NCBI RefSeq assembly: GCF_023823125.1
Contig: NZ_CP090949.1
Coordinates: 434,001 to 498,000 of the forward strand
Reading direction: 5' to 3'
DNA from: Erythrobacter aurantius
GTDB taxonomy: Bacteria; Pseudomonadota; Alphaproteobacteria; Sphingomonadales; Sphingomonadaceae
DNA length: 64,000 bases
The notes under the pieces were generated by a model. That model did no database searches, had not been told where the DNA came from, and worked only from the letters and a program-made list of their open reading frames with translations. Position numbers and translations under genes: made by a program. Shown here piece by piece: positions 53,321 to 61,963 of this stretch (position 1 is its first letter; each line of letters opens with the position of its first letter).

Positions 53321-54056
53321 TAATCTCCAGGCCGAAGTCGACGGCAAGCCGATCCTCAAGGGATTGAGCCTTGAAGTCGCCGCCGGCGAAGTTCACGCCA
53401 TCATGGGCCCCAACGGCGCGGGCAAATCGACGCTTGCGCACGTCCTTGGCGGCAAGCCGGGCTATGAAGTCACCGGAGGCTCCGTCGAGTTCAAGGGTGA
53501 AGACCTGTTCGCGCTCGACCCGCACGAACGCGCCGCCACGGGCCTGTTCCTCGGCTTCCAGTATCCGGTCGAAATTCCGGGTGTATCCAACGTCCAGTTC
53601 CTGCGTGAGGCGCTGAATGCGCAACGTCGCTATCGCGGAGAAGAGCCGCTGTCTGGCGGGGATTTCCTGAAGCTGGCGAAGGAAAAGGCCGCGCTGCTGA
53701 AAATGGACATGGAAATGCTCAAGCGGCAGGTGAACGTCGGCTTTTCCGGCGGCGAAAAGAAGCGCGCCGAAATGGTGCAGATGGGCATTCTCAACCCCTC
53801 TTTCGCGGTGTTGGACGAGACCGATTCCGGCCTTGATATCGATGCGCTGCGCATCGTGGGTGAGGGCATCAACTCGATCATGCGCGCACCGGACAAGGGC
53901 GTGCTGCTGATCACGCACTACCAGCGGCTGCTGGACGTGGTGAAGCCCGACCGGGTGAGCATTCTTGCAGCTGGCCGCATCGTCGAAACCGGCGGGCCGG
54001 AGCTTGCGCTGCGGCTTGAGGAAGAGGGCTATGACGCGGTGATGGCTGATGCCTGA
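53307..54056 (+). CDS. sufC: Suf ATPase SufC
   Basis: A 249-residue ABC-type ATPase of the SufBCD scaffold. Walker A is MGPNGAGKSTLAHVLGG near residue 36, the signature is VGFSGGEKKRAEMVQMG and Walker B is PSFAVLDETDSGLDIDALR. The SufC-specific ETDSGLD and LLITHYQRLLD sequences are present. It overlaps sufD by 8 bp. Confidence 0.97.
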   Translation: MLKIDNLQAEVDGKPILKGLSLEVAAGEVHAIMGPNGAGKSTLAHVLGGKPGYEVTGGSVEFKGEDLFALDPHERAATGLFLGFQYPVEIPGVSNVQFLREALNAQRRYRGEEPLSGGDFLKLAKEKAALLKMDMEMLKRQVNVGFSGGEKKRAEMVQMGILNPSFAVLDETDSGLDIDALRIVGEGINSIMRAPDKGVLLITHYQRLLDVVKPDRVSILAAGRIVETGGPELALRLEEEGYDAVMADA

Positions 54057-54807
54057 TACGGCCGTCCTCCCTACCCGCCGTGACGAGGCGTGGCGCTATG
54101 CCGATATGGACGCGGTTTCGCGGATCGGTGTCAGCGCCCTCTCCCAATGGGCAGAGATCGACGTCGCCGATGGCGAGACCTTTCGCCACTGCCTAGTGAT
54201 CGGCAGTGACGCGCCCGAACTGCGCCGCATTCGCCTGAATCTGGGTGAAGGCACGCGGGCGGAACTTTTCGCCACCAACGCTGGCAATGACTACACACGG
54301 CTCGAGATCGAAGTGACGCTGGGCAAAGGCGCGCATTTCGAATTCGGCGGCGTCACAATCGGCGGTGGCGATGCGGTGCGCGAATTCGTCACCACCACCA
54401 TCCATGCCCAGCCCGGCGCAACCAGCAACCAGACCGTGCGCAGCGTCCATTGGGGCACGGGCACGGGCAATTTCCTCGGCGAAATCAAGGTCGCGCGGCA
54501 CGCCCAAAAGACCGACGCGGCGCAGGATTTCAAGGGCTTGCTGCTTGAAGCCGGAGCCAGCGCCAACGCCGTGCCGCAGCTCGAAATCTTCGCCGACGAT
54601 GTGAAATGCGCGCATGGTGCAACCGTCGGCCAGCTGGATGAAAGCGCCCGTTTCTACATGGCGGCACGCGGCCTCTCGCCCGAAATGGCGCAGCGGCTGT
54701 TGGTGCAGGCTTTTATCGGTGACGCCTTCGTCGAACTGGACGATGAATCCGAGCATGAACGCCTGCTCGACGCGGCACTGACGGCGCTGGAGGGCGCATC
54801 GCTGTGA
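54049..54807 (+). CDS. sufD: Fe-S assembly protein SufD, short form
   Basis: A 252-residue SufBD-superfamily protein, the non-catalytic partner of SufB. The core repeats include GKGAHFEFGGVTIGGGDAVR, KTDAAQDFKGLLLEAGASAN and IFADDVKCAHGATVGQLDES. The conserved His of KCAHGAT is present. It is shorter than the 400-plus residues of E. coli SufD because the N-terminal helical region is reduced. Overlap with sufS is 4 bp. Confidence 0.93.
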   Translation: MPDTAVLPTRRDEAWRYADMDAVSRIGVSALSQWAEIDVADGETFRHCLVIGSDAPELRRIRLNLGEGTRAELFATNAGNDYTRLEIEVTLGKGAHFEFGGVTIGGGDAVREFVTTTIHAQPGATSNQTVRSVHWGTGTGNFLGEIKVARHAQKTDAAQDFKGLLLEAGASANAVPQLEIFADDVKCAHGATVGQLDESARFYMAARGLSPEMAQRLLVQAFIGDAFVELDDESEHERLLDAALTALEGASL

Positions 54808-56039
54808 ACGCTCCGGCGGCCCTCGATCGCGATCTGCGCGCCGATTTCCCCGGCCTCGTGACGCGCGAGGGTGCGCCCTGGCATTACCTCGATACCGCCG
54901 CAACCGCGCAAAAACCGCGCGTCGTGATCGATGCGATGGCGCGCGCGCTGGGCGAGGATTACGCCACCGTCCATCGCGGCGTCTATTCGCGATCTGCCGA
55001 AATGACGCTGGCCTATGAAGCCGCTCGGCGGCGGATTGCGCAACTGATCGGCGGCGCAGAGAGCGAAATCGTCTTCACCCGTGGCGCGACTGAGGCCATC
55101 AATCTAATCGCCAACAGCTGGGGCAGGGTCAATCTGAAGCCCGGTGATCGCATCCTGCTGTCGCAGCTTGAACACCATTCCAACATCGTCCCGTGGCAGA
55201 TGATTGCCGAGCAGACCGGGGCCGTGATCGACGTTTGCCCGTTGACGCAGGATCACTGCATCGATCTCGACGCGGCCGAAGCCATGCTGACCGAACGGCA
55301 CAAGCTTGTCGCGCTGGCGCATGTCTCCAATGTGCTGGGCAGCGCGCTGGATGCCAAACGCGCAGCGGCGCTGGCGCACAAGGTGGGCGCGAAACTGCTG
55401 CTCGACGGGTGTCAGGCGGTGCCGCACATGCCCGTCGACGTGGCTGCGCTCGATTGCGACTTCTACGTCTTCAGCGCGCACAAGCTTTACGGTCCGACAG
55501 GGATCGGCGCGCTTTGGGCGCGTGGGGAGATCCTTGCCGACATGCCGCCATGGGAAGGCGGAGGCGCGATGATCGATCGCGTGACCTTTGCCAAGACAAC
55601 CTATGGCGTCCCGCCGCAACGGTTCGAGGCAGGCACCCCGGCGATCACCGAAGCCATCGCTTTCGCCGCCGCAGCCGATTACGTCAGCGAAATCGGGCTT
55701 GACGCGATGCACGCGGCGGAAACGAAGCTGGTTGCCCGCCTTCGCCGAGAACTTTCTTCGATGAATGATGTGCGGTTGTTCGGCCCTGCCGACAGTGCGG
55801 GGATCGTCAGCTTTCTGATCGACGGCATTCATCCGCACGATCTCGGCACGATCCTTGATGAATCGAATGTTGCGATCCGCGCAGGCCACCATTGTGCGCA
55901 GCCGTTGATGGATCATTTCGACATCCCTGCCACCGCGCGAGCGAGCTTCGGACTTTATTCGACCGATGCGGACATTGACGCCTTGCTGGAAGGGATTGCC
56001 CGGACAAGGCGAATTTTTGGAAGAGGCACGAGCCAATGA
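54804..56039 (+). CDS. sufS: Cysteine desulfurase SufS
   Basis: A 411-residue PLP enzyme that takes sulfur from cysteine for cluster assembly. DTAATAQKPRVVIDAMARAL is near the start. The PLP Lys lies in YVFSAHKLYGPTGIGALWAR and the persulfide Cys in IRAGHHCAQPLMDHF. Its order sufB-C-D-S is typical. The partner SufE/SufU is not encoded in this window. Confidence 0.97.
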   Translation: MNAPAALDRDLRADFPGLVTREGAPWHYLDTAATAQKPRVVIDAMARALGEDYATVHRGVYSRSAEMTLAYEAARRRIAQLIGGAESEIVFTRGATEAINLIANSWGRVNLKPGDRILLSQLEHHSNIVPWQMIAEQTGAVIDVCPLTQDHCIDLDAAEAMLTERHKLVALAHVSNVLGSALDAKRAAALAHKVGAKLLLDGCQAVPHMPVDVAALDCDFYVFSAHKLYGPTGIGALWARGEILADMPPWEGGGAMIDRVTFAKTTYGVPPQRFEAGTPAITEAIAFAAAADYVSEIGLDAMHAAETKLVARLRRELSSMNDVRLFGPADSAGIVSFLIDGIHPHDLGTILDESNVAIRAGHHCAQPLMDHFDIPATARASFGLYSTDADIDALLEGIARTRRIFGRGTSQ

Positions 56040-56530
56040 ACAAACCACAGGACGATAGCGAATTTGTCGCCGCGCCCGCGCCCAATGACGAATTGGCGCA
56101 GAAGCCGCCGCGTGCACGGGTGACCGATGCGGTCGATCCCGATGCCGAGGAGAAGCCGCGCCAGCGCGACTATCTCGACGGCTTTCTGGCTGCGAAGACT
56201 GCCGACGCTCCGGTAGGCGGCGCGGGGGGCGATCTGCAGGCGGCTGTCGTGGAGGCGCTGAAGGAAATCTACGATCCGGAAATTCCGGTAAACATTTATG
56301 ATCTCGGCCTGATCTACGGGGTCGAAGTCGACGATGAAGCCGATGTCACGATCACCATGACGCTGACGACGCCGCATTGCCCCGTGGCAGAGACCATGCC
56401 GGGCGAAGTCGAACTGCGCGCCTCCTCCGTACCCGGCATTCGCGATGCCGAGGTTGCGCTGGTATGGGATCCGCCGTGGAGTCCCGAAAAGATGTCCGAC
56501 GAAGCACGGCTTGAACTGGGGATGCTGTGA
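56036..56530 (+). CDS. sufT: SUF-system assembly protein, DUF59/MIP18 family (SufT)
   Basis: A 164-residue protein. A disordered, acidic N-terminal 60 residues is followed by a DUF59 domain (ALKEIYDPEIPVNIYDLGLI, TMTLTTPHCPVAETMPGEVE with its Cys, and VALVWDPPWSPEKMSDEARL). SufT-type proteins help mature Fe-S enzymes. It is coupled to sufS and sufA by 4-bp overlaps. Confidence 0.93.
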   Translation: MNKPQDDSEFVAAPAPNDELAQKPPRARVTDAVDPDAEEKPRQRDYLDGFLAAKTADAPVGGAGGDLQAAVVEALKEIYDPEIPVNIYDLGLIYGVEVDDEADVTITMTLTTPHCPVAETMPGEVELRASSVPGIRDAEVALVWDPPWSPEKMSDEARLELGML

Positions 56531-56883
56531 TGACTGCAACCACCCGTGAACGCCCCGCCGCTGTCACCCTGACGCAAGGCGCAGAGGCTCGCATTGCCGA
56601 ATTGATGAGCAAGGCGCCCGAAGATGCCATCGGGGTAAAGCTATCCACTCCGCGCCGGGGTTGTTCGGGGTTGGCCTATTCGGTCGATTACGTCACCGAA
56701 GAGGCGAAGTTCGACGAAAAGATCGAAACCCCCGGTGGCACCTTCTACATCGACGGGGCGAGCGTGCTGTATCTGGTCGGCTCGACGATGGACTGGGTCG
56801 AGGACGATTTCACCGCCGGCTTCGTATTCGAGAACCCCAATGCCAAGGGCGCGTGCGGCTGCGGCGAGAGCTTCATGGTGTAA
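56527..56883 (+). CDS. sufA: A-type Fe-S carrier SufA
   Basis: A 118-residue HesB/IscA-family protein with ligand cysteines in TPRRGCSGLAYSVDYV and KGACGCGESFMV. It probably moves clusters from SufBCD to targets. It is the second A-type carrier of the window, since erpA lies at 22 kb. Confidence 0.94.
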   Translation: MMTATTRERPAAVTLTQGAEARIAELMSKAPEDAIGVKLSTPRRGCSGLAYSVDYVTEEAKFDEKIETPGGTFYIDGASVLYLVGSTMDWVEDDFTAGFVFENPNAKGACGCGESFMV

Positions 56884-57374
56884 TGGCGAGGCGGGTTTCG
56901 CTTACGACCGAACTTGATTGCAGTCCGGACGATGCCTGGCAGCATGTCCAGACAACCCGACTTCTGCAGCACATCGCTGCTCCGCTGATCCGTTTCTTGC
57001 CTGTTGCGAGGCAAGAGTTTCCCGAAATCTGGACCGAAGGCGAATATCGAGCTTGGATGTTCCTGTTTGGAGTAATCCCGCTTGGTTGGCAGGCCATCGT
57101 TATCACATTACCCGAACCGGAGGGAAATTCCCGGTTTGTCCGGGACAACGGCTATAGCCTGCTGATCCGGCGATGGGATCACTGGATTACGATCGAGCCT
57201 GCGGGTGATGGAACGTGCACCCGCTACACCGATACGGTGCATGTGGATGCCGGATTGCTCACCCCATTGATCGCAGGGTTTGCGAAGGTGTTCTACGCCC
57301 ACAGGCAGCGCCGCTGGCGCGCCTTGGCCCGGAGAAATTTCTCCGCGCTCGCGCTCACTCGCCCTCTTCGATGA
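56883..57374 (+). CDS. SRPBCC-like protein at the end of the suf operon
   Basis: A 163-residue protein resembling the polyketide-cyclase/START-like fold. It begins VSLTTELDCSPDDAWQHVQT. GYSLLIRRWDHWITIEPAGD and a late amphipathic helix (LIAGFAKVFYAHRQRRWRAL) follow. The start overlaps the sufA stop by 1 bp, so it is read with the operon. Its ligand is unknown. Its end overlaps the convergent downstream gene by 20 bp. Confidence 0.72.
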   Translation: MARRVSLTTELDCSPDDAWQHVQTTRLLQHIAAPLIRFLPVARQEFPEIWTEGEYRAWMFLFGVIPLGWQAIVITLPEPEGNSRFVRDNGYSLLIRRWDHWITIEPAGDGTCTRYTDTVHVDAGLLTPLIAGFAKVFYAHRQRRWRALARRNFSALALTRPLR

Positions 57375-58299
57375 TCCGTGCAAGCAGGCGTCGCTCCAGC
57401 TCGTCCACCTCGCCATCGGCGCCGATCATCTTGTCGAGCCATTCCTGTTCGTGATCGGTCATGGCTTCGCCGGCAATGGCCTGTTCAATGTAGCTGGGCG
57501 CGGTGTCACGCTTTGCGAAAACCTTGCCGAAGTGGTTGCGCGCCTGAGGCAGCTCGCGGGCCATCTGGCCCATGAAGCGACCGACATTGGGCCTGCTGTC
57601 GGCGATGAAGGCCTGCAATTCCCTTGCCCGGTCGTGATCAAGCTGCGCATTTTGAAGTGCGAAGCCCTTGAGATAGTTGCTGACACCGTCGAGGAACAGT
57701 TCATCCCATTCGGGCGCGTTTTCCTCGGCCAGGGTTTCGTCCTTGAGCCGGAAAAGCATTTCCGCGTCAAAGCGCGTCACCGCCGCAGGGCCGTGGCCGC
57801 CGCTGGCGAATACCACGCGGCGCAGGATCTGCGCTTCGGCGGAGGTGATGTGGCTGGCCGAAAGCTCGCCGCCGCAGCGCGTTGGCCCCACCCCCGTCAG
57901 TACCTCGCGTTCGACCTGTTCAAGCACATAGTTCTTGAGAACCACCGGCACGTTTTCGGCCCGTTCGATGATCCGTACGATCGTTTCGAGTTCGACCGTG
58001 CTTTCGAGCTTGCCGTCATGATCGACCTGCGCGATCAGCCACTGCGCTTCCTTGTCGTCGCATTGCAGGCGCGGCGGGGTGCCGTTGAGCACGAATTCAC
58101 CGATCGCCTCGACGAAGAAGTCGCACCATTCCTCGTCGCGGACGTCGAGCGCGTTGTTCAGCGCGAACAGCGCCTCGGCCTCTTCGCGGACGATGATCCC
58201 GTCGCCCCAGCCTTGGCGCCGCAGCGCAAGGACTTCCTGCGAGGTAACCTGCCCGTCGGCAGCGGCGCGTTGCGCCAGTTCGGTGAAGTGCGTGGTCAT
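57355..58299 (-). CDS. Hypothetical protein with internal repeats
   Basis: A 314-residue soluble, acidic, helical protein. Two halves share the pattern EAEALFALNNALDVRDEEWC / DAEMLFRLKDETLAEENAPEWDELF, and short DGxV/DGxL-E blocks recur (ADGQVTSQEV, DHDGKLEST, ADGEVDELER). They suggest ancient duplication of a calcium-loop-like or TerB-like helical unit. No metal-binding loop is complete. I do not recognise a named family. Confidence 0.75.
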   Translation of the reverse strand: MTTHFTELAQRAAADGQVTSQEVLALRRQGWGDGIIVREEAEALFALNNALDVRDEEWCDFFVEAIGEFVLNGTPPRLQCDDKEAQWLIAQVDHDGKLESTVELETIVRIIERAENVPVVLKNYVLEQVEREVLTGVGPTRCGGELSASHITSAEAQILRRVVFASGGHGPAAVTRFDAEMLFRLKDETLAEENAPEWDELFLDGVSNYLKGFALQNAQLDHDRARELQAFIADSRPNVGRFMGQMARELPQARNHFGKVFAKRDTAPSYIEQAIAGEAMTDHEQEWLDKMIGADGEVDELERRLLARIIEEGE

Positions 58300-58357
58300 A
58301 AGCCCATGGGTCCCTTGAATTCGGACGTTTCATGGCACGAATGTGCTTAAGACCGGG

Positions 58358-58768
58358 TTACCGCCGCCCCGCCGCCCGCTCGATATCGCCGATGCACCGG
58401 GCCCGATCCGTCTCGCCTCCGCCCTTGCGTTCGCGGGCGACGACGTGGGTTGCGACCGGTTCGGCGTTCGATTGCAGGGGGTAAAGGAACACGTCCAGCA
58501 CACAGCGATCCGAGGTGAATTGCAGTTTGCGCGCATCGCCTTCGGCAAGGTCAATCCGCGCTTCGCCAAACCGGCGGACCAGCGACCCTGCGCGCTCCCC
58601 GATGATGCCTTCAAGTCCCGCTGTCCCCATCACGGCGGGCGCGCGAAAGGCAGGTGTGGCGGGTCTCGGGGCTGAGGATACGGTGCCGACCCCGGTGCCA
58701 CTGGGGGCAACCGAGCAAGCCGAGGCCAGCATGAGGGCGCTGAACAGGACGATCATCCTAGGCATCAC
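58358..58768 (-). CDS. Small lipoprotein, hypothetical
   Basis: A 136-residue protein with a lipoprotein signal (VLFSALMLASACSVAP). The mature domain holds a disulfide-like pair (DRCVLDVFLYPLQSN and DRARCIGDIERAAG) and a preceding GIIGERAGSLVRRFGEARID segment. Proteins of this type are common in Sphingomonadales and have unknown function. It overlaps the EI24 gene by 11 bp. Confidence 0.75.
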   Translation of the reverse strand: MMPRMIVLFSALMLASACSVAPSGTGVGTVSSAPRPATPAFRAPAVMGTAGLEGIIGERAGSLVRRFGEARIDLAEGDARKLQFTSDRCVLDVFLYPLQSNAEPVATHVVARERKGGGETDRARCIGDIERAAGRR

Positions 58769-59459
58769 AAGGCTCCGTGGCGAAAGGCAGCGAGCGCATC
58801 GTCAGATGGGTTCCCGCAGCCGCCCCCAGCACCGGTGCAATCAGGTTGAGGCCGGGGACCAGCATTATCCCCGCGATCGCGCCGCCCAGCAACAGCCGCT
58901 CGCTGCGGCTCACCGGGTTTTGCGCATCCCTGGCACCGCAATGCCGCAGCCATGCCATGTCGGTAAGCTCCCGCCCGAGCAGCCATGCGTTCACGGCAAG
59001 GAACACCAGCGCCGCGCCAAAAACGGTCACCAACAGCACTCCGGCCACGGGCAAGGCCAGCAGGTTGAAGCCGAGCGTGCGCCCGATTCCCCTAAGCGAA
59101 TTGGCGAGATCGCGCCGGAACGGCAGGGGCCGGGCTTCCGCAGCGCGGGCGGGGTAATGCTGTTTCTCGACCGCGATCACCACTTCGTCGGCGAAGAACT
59201 GCAAGACCGCCACGGCGACCACTCGGAACAGGAACCAGAACGCCAGCCCCGCGATCAGCACCGCCGCCGCCGCCCCGGCCAATCCGCTGCCTTCCCCCGC
59301 CCAACTGCCCAGAGCCCATACCAGCGCAAAGTACAGCCCTATGCCCAGCGCGACAAAGGCAAGGACGGTTGCCAGCACCGATTTGAGCAGCACCATCAGC
59401 ACCGCCCGATCGGTCAATTGGGCCAAGGCTTGGGCAAGGGCATGGATCACGGCACGCAT
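58758..59459 (-). CDS. EI24-domain membrane protein (CysZ-like)
   Basis: A 233-residue membrane protein with about four to five helices (including ATVLAFVALGIGLYFALVWA and LFRVVAVAVLQFFADEVVIA). EI24 features are RRDLANSLRGIGRTLGFNLL and AWLLGRELTDMAWLRHCGAR. A role in sulfate uptake (CysZ) or envelope function is possible, with no cys genes nearby to decide. It is coupled to the lipoprotein gene. Confidence 0.82.
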   Translation of the reverse strand: MRAVIHALAQALAQLTDRAVLMVLLKSVLATVLAFVALGIGLYFALVWALGSWAGEGSGLAGAAAAVLIAGLAFWFLFRVVAVAVLQFFADEVVIAVEKQHYPARAAEARPLPFRRDLANSLRGIGRTLGFNLLALPVAGVLLVTVFGAALVFLAVNAWLLGRELTDMAWLRHCGARDAQNPVSRSERLLLGGAIAGIMLVPGLNLIAPVLGAAAGTHLTMRSLPFATEPCDA

Positions 59460-59565
59460 CGCCGGGAGATGTGATCACCGCGCCGTCTTGTCAAACAGCA
59501 CTTGGCCTCTTCCCCGCATCGGGCTAGGCGCTGCGCATCCTTTGCCAGCAACAGGAAGCCTACCC

Positions 59566-60570
59566 TTGTCCGATACTGCGCCCGAGCCCCGTTATGATGT
59601 CATCGCCATCGGCAATGCCGTGGTCGACGTGATCGCGTCCTGCGATGAAAGCCTGATCGAGGAGCTGCAGCTCAATCGCGGCGGGATGACCCTGATCGAC
59701 GAAGCCCGCGCGGACGAACTCTACGAAGCCATGCCGCCCGCGCGCGAGGTGTCGGGCGGATCGGCGGCGAACACCCTCGCCGGGCTTTCCACCCTCGGCC
59801 TGCAATGCGCTTTCATCGGGCAGGTCGCGGACGATCAGCTGGGCAAGGTGTTCCGCCACGACATGCGCGCCACCGGGATCGACTTCGACACTCCCGCGCG
59901 TGAACGCGAGCCTGCGACGGGCCGCGTGCTGATCTTCGTCACCCCCGATGGCGAGCGCACGATGAACACCTTCCTTGGCGCGGGCCAGTATCTGCCCGCC
60001 GCCGCGCTGGACGAAGAGCTGATCGCCAGCGCCGCGATCCTCTATCTCGAAGGCTATCTGTGGGACCCCGAAGAGCCGCGCCGGGCCATGCGCCGCGCGA
60101 TCGAAGTGGCCCGCGCCGCCGGTCGCAAGGTCGCCTTCACCGCGTCGGAGAGCTTCGTGATTGATCGCCATGGCGACGACTTCCGCGCCATGATCGACGA
60201 CGGGCTGATCGACATCCTGTTCGTCAACGAGAGCGAGCTGGCGACGCTGACGGGAGAGGCTGACTTCGAAGCCGGCTTCGATGCGATCTCGCCCAAGGTT
60301 CCGGTGCTGGTCGCCACCCGCAGCGAGAAGGGCGCGGTGGCCGATGCGCATGGCGAACGCGCTGTCGTCGCCGCCGCTCCGGTTCCCAAGGTCGTCGATA
60401 CGACGGGCGCGGGCGACCAGTTCGCGGCCGGCTTCCTTGCCGGTTACGCGCGCGGCGAGCCGCTGGCGCAGTGCCTCAAGCGCGGGGCGATTGCGGCTGC
60501 CGAGGTGATCTCGCACTACGGCCCGCGTCCCGAAGCGGACATGCAGGCGTTGATGGCTGAGCGCCTCTAG
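59566..60570 (+). CDS. PfkB-family carbohydrate/nucleoside kinase (adenosine-kinase-like)
   Basis: A 334-residue ribokinase-fold enzyme. Residues 1-60 hold DVIAIGNAVVDVIASCDESL. VSGGSAANTLAGLSTLGL is the substrate motif. The second signature, VVDTTGAGDQFAAGFLAGYA, has the catalytic Asp. Family members in alphaproteobacteria are often annotated as adenosine kinase. The likely start is TTG at 59566, 9 bp after an AGGAAG site, because no ATG fits. Longer forms add unlikely sequence. Confidence 0.88.
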   Translation: MSDTAPEPRYDVIAIGNAVVDVIASCDESLIEELQLNRGGMTLIDEARADELYEAMPPAREVSGGSAANTLAGLSTLGLQCAFIGQVADDQLGKVFRHDMRATGIDFDTPAREREPATGRVLIFVTPDGERTMNTFLGAGQYLPAAALDEELIASAAILYLEGYLWDPEEPRRAMRRAIEVARAAGRKVAFTASESFVIDRHGDDFRAMIDDGLIDILFVNESELATLTGEADFEAGFDAISPKVPVLVATRSEKGAVADAHGERAVVAAAPVPKVVDTTGAGDQFAAGFLAGYARGEPLAQCLKRGAIAAAEVISHYGPRPEADMQALMAERL

Positions 60571-60574
60571 TGTT

Positions 60575-60600
60575 GCGGCCCCGCATCCGCGGGGCCTTCC
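60575..60600 (+). terminator. Terminator-like hairpin after the PfkB gene
   Basis: GGCCCCGC (60577-60584), loop ATCC and GCGGGGCC (60589-60596) form a perfect stem 6 bp after the stop. The following tract is only TTCCTC, so it may need Rho. Confidence 0.55.
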
Positions 60601-60609
60601 TCGCTGGAC

Positions 60610-60626
60610 GCGCAGCATAGCTGCGC
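60610..60626. repeat. Perfect 7-bp inverted repeat
   Basis: GCGCAGC ATA GCTGCGC is followed closely by more G+C-rich inverted pieces up to about 60655. With the hairpin at 60577 it forms a structured zone between the PfkB gene and the tandem repeats. Confidence 0.55.
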
Positions 60627-60679
60627 CCGCTGCGGGCGGGCGGTCGCCCTTGCGGCCCATTTGGGGCCGATACACCGCG

Positions 60680-60787
60680 CTCAAGTAGCGAAGCAGTAGC
60701 GCGAACAAGGGCTCGCTCAAGTAGCGAAGCGGTAGCGCGAACAAGGACTCGCTCAAGCAGCGAAGCGGTAGCGCGTCCAGGTCATCC
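60680..60787. repeat. Three tandem copies of a 36-bp repeat
   Basis: Copies begin at 60680, 60716 and 60752. The first two differ at only a few positions. The third keeps the first 26 bases and then diverges. Each contains TAGCGAAGC and GTAGCGCG, a weak internal inverted repeat. There are no spacers, so it is not a CRISPR. Confidence 0.85.
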
Positions 60788-60845
60788 CTGATTCCCTACA
60801 GGCTGGAACAGGTGGAACACTGTCCAGGGATTAAAAACCCCGCTG

Positions 60846-60985
60846 TGTCACTCTTGGGCCGAAAACTGTCACCTTTCGCGCAAAACTGTCACCTGACCTG
60901 CGCAAAGTGTCATCCGAACACGGGAAAGCGTCGCGTTTTCGGCACGCAAATTGTCACCTTTGCATATGCCAAAGTGTCACCCTCC
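60846..60985 (+). repeat. Iteron-like array: TGTCAC sites about 21 bp apart
   Basis: TGTCAC or a close form starts at 60846, 60867, 60887, 60908, 60929 (degenerate, CGTCGC), 60952 and 60975, steps of 21, 20, 21, 21, 23 and 23 bp. Most copies extend to a pattern like AAAxTGTCACCTTT. Phasing at two helical turns, same orientation, resembles plasmid iterons or an operator array. There is no replication gene beside it, and no gene occupies 60571-61059. Confidence 0.65.
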
Positions 60986-61059
60986 AGACAGGCTTTCTGG
61001 TTCGACGATTTGAAAGAGCCGCGCGCATCGTATCGCGCACGGCCCCGGTAGGAAAATTC

Positions 61060-61875
61060 TCAGGCGACTGCGGGCTTTCGCGCGGGCGGCTTTCCGGCTT
61101 CCCAGCCAAACCACGCTGCCGCCGCGCCCAATGCCAGCCCGACCACCAGCGTCACCGCTTCGGGAATGGTGGCATAGGCCGCGAACAGATCGGCCATGAA
61201 CGGCATCTGCGGGGTGAACCATGTCAGCACCGCCTGCACCGCCATGAATCCCGAGGCCACCAGCCACGGGGCGCCATGCTTGCGATCCATGAAATACAGC
61301 GTCATCGCGAACACGATCGCGATCCCGTCCGATATGGCGATGGTATCAAGGATCGCGTGCGGGCCTTCGCTGCCGATAAAGTTCCACGCGGGAAACAGCA
61401 GGTCCATGAACCGTCCGAACGGCGATTCAAACAGGATCGATGGCGTTGCCAGCATGTATCCGGCGTGCAGCCGCACATTCCGGCGATGTTTCAGCGCGAG
61501 GTAGAACAACGTCAGATAGGCGGCGATCGCCACCCACATCGCCGTTCCGAAAGCCGGGGCGATATAGGTGTAGAACGGATTGTCTCCCGCCGCGAACCCC
61601 TTCGCCGAGACGTTGATGATCATGACAAAGCCAAGAATCAGGAACGGAAACAGGGCAAAGCTGGCAAGGCCCATCTGCTTGTGCAGCGCATTCATCCGTT
61701 TGTGGATCGAAAGGTGCTGCGCGATCAGCAGCCCCAGCCATGTCATCGACGAAACGGCGTGGACATGAAATGCCAGCGGAACGGCCTTCACGACCGAAAA
61801 ATAGCTCGCCCAGAAGCCGACCATGATGACCAGCAGGACGAAACCGACGAAATAATGAGCGTGACGATACGGCAC
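61060..61875 (-). CDS. Seven-helix membrane protein, hypothetical
   Basis: A 271-residue protein with about seven helices. Several His lie in a helix-loop region, PLAFHVHAVSSMTWLGLLIA then QHLSIHKRMNALHKQMGLAS. That pattern recalls DUF2306-like and cytochrome-b561-like proteins and could bind heme. The function is unknown. Its stop is next to the iteron-like array. Confidence 0.72.
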   Translation of the reverse strand: MPYRHAHYFVGFVLLVIMVGFWASYFSVVKAVPLAFHVHAVSSMTWLGLLIAQHLSIHKRMNALHKQMGLASFALFPFLILGFVMIINVSAKGFAAGDNPFYTYIAPAFGTAMWVAIAAYLTLFYLALKHRRNVRLHAGYMLATPSILFESPFGRFMDLLFPAWNFIGSEGPHAILDTIAISDGIAIVFAMTLYFMDRKHGAPWLVASGFMAVQAVLTWFTPQMPFMADLFAAYATIPEAVTLVVGLALGAAAAWFGWEAGKPPARKPAVA

Positions 61876-61963
61876 TGAAATCCCCCTTTTCAGCGCGGCC
61901 CGGAGCCCGAGATTAGCCTAAAGGAGGGTGTTGCACAAACCGCGGGCGGCAAACGCCGCTAAG

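Noticed and set aside
59560..60756. A 398-codon minus-strand frame, including a repeated peptide from the 36-bp repeats
   Set aside because: It is antisense to the PfkB kinase. The repeated LFALxLRYLSE peptide simply reflects translation of the tandem DNA repeat.
60680..60787. 36-bp repeats considered as a CRISPR array
   Set aside because: The copies abut directly with no spacers, only three exist, and no cas genes are nearby.
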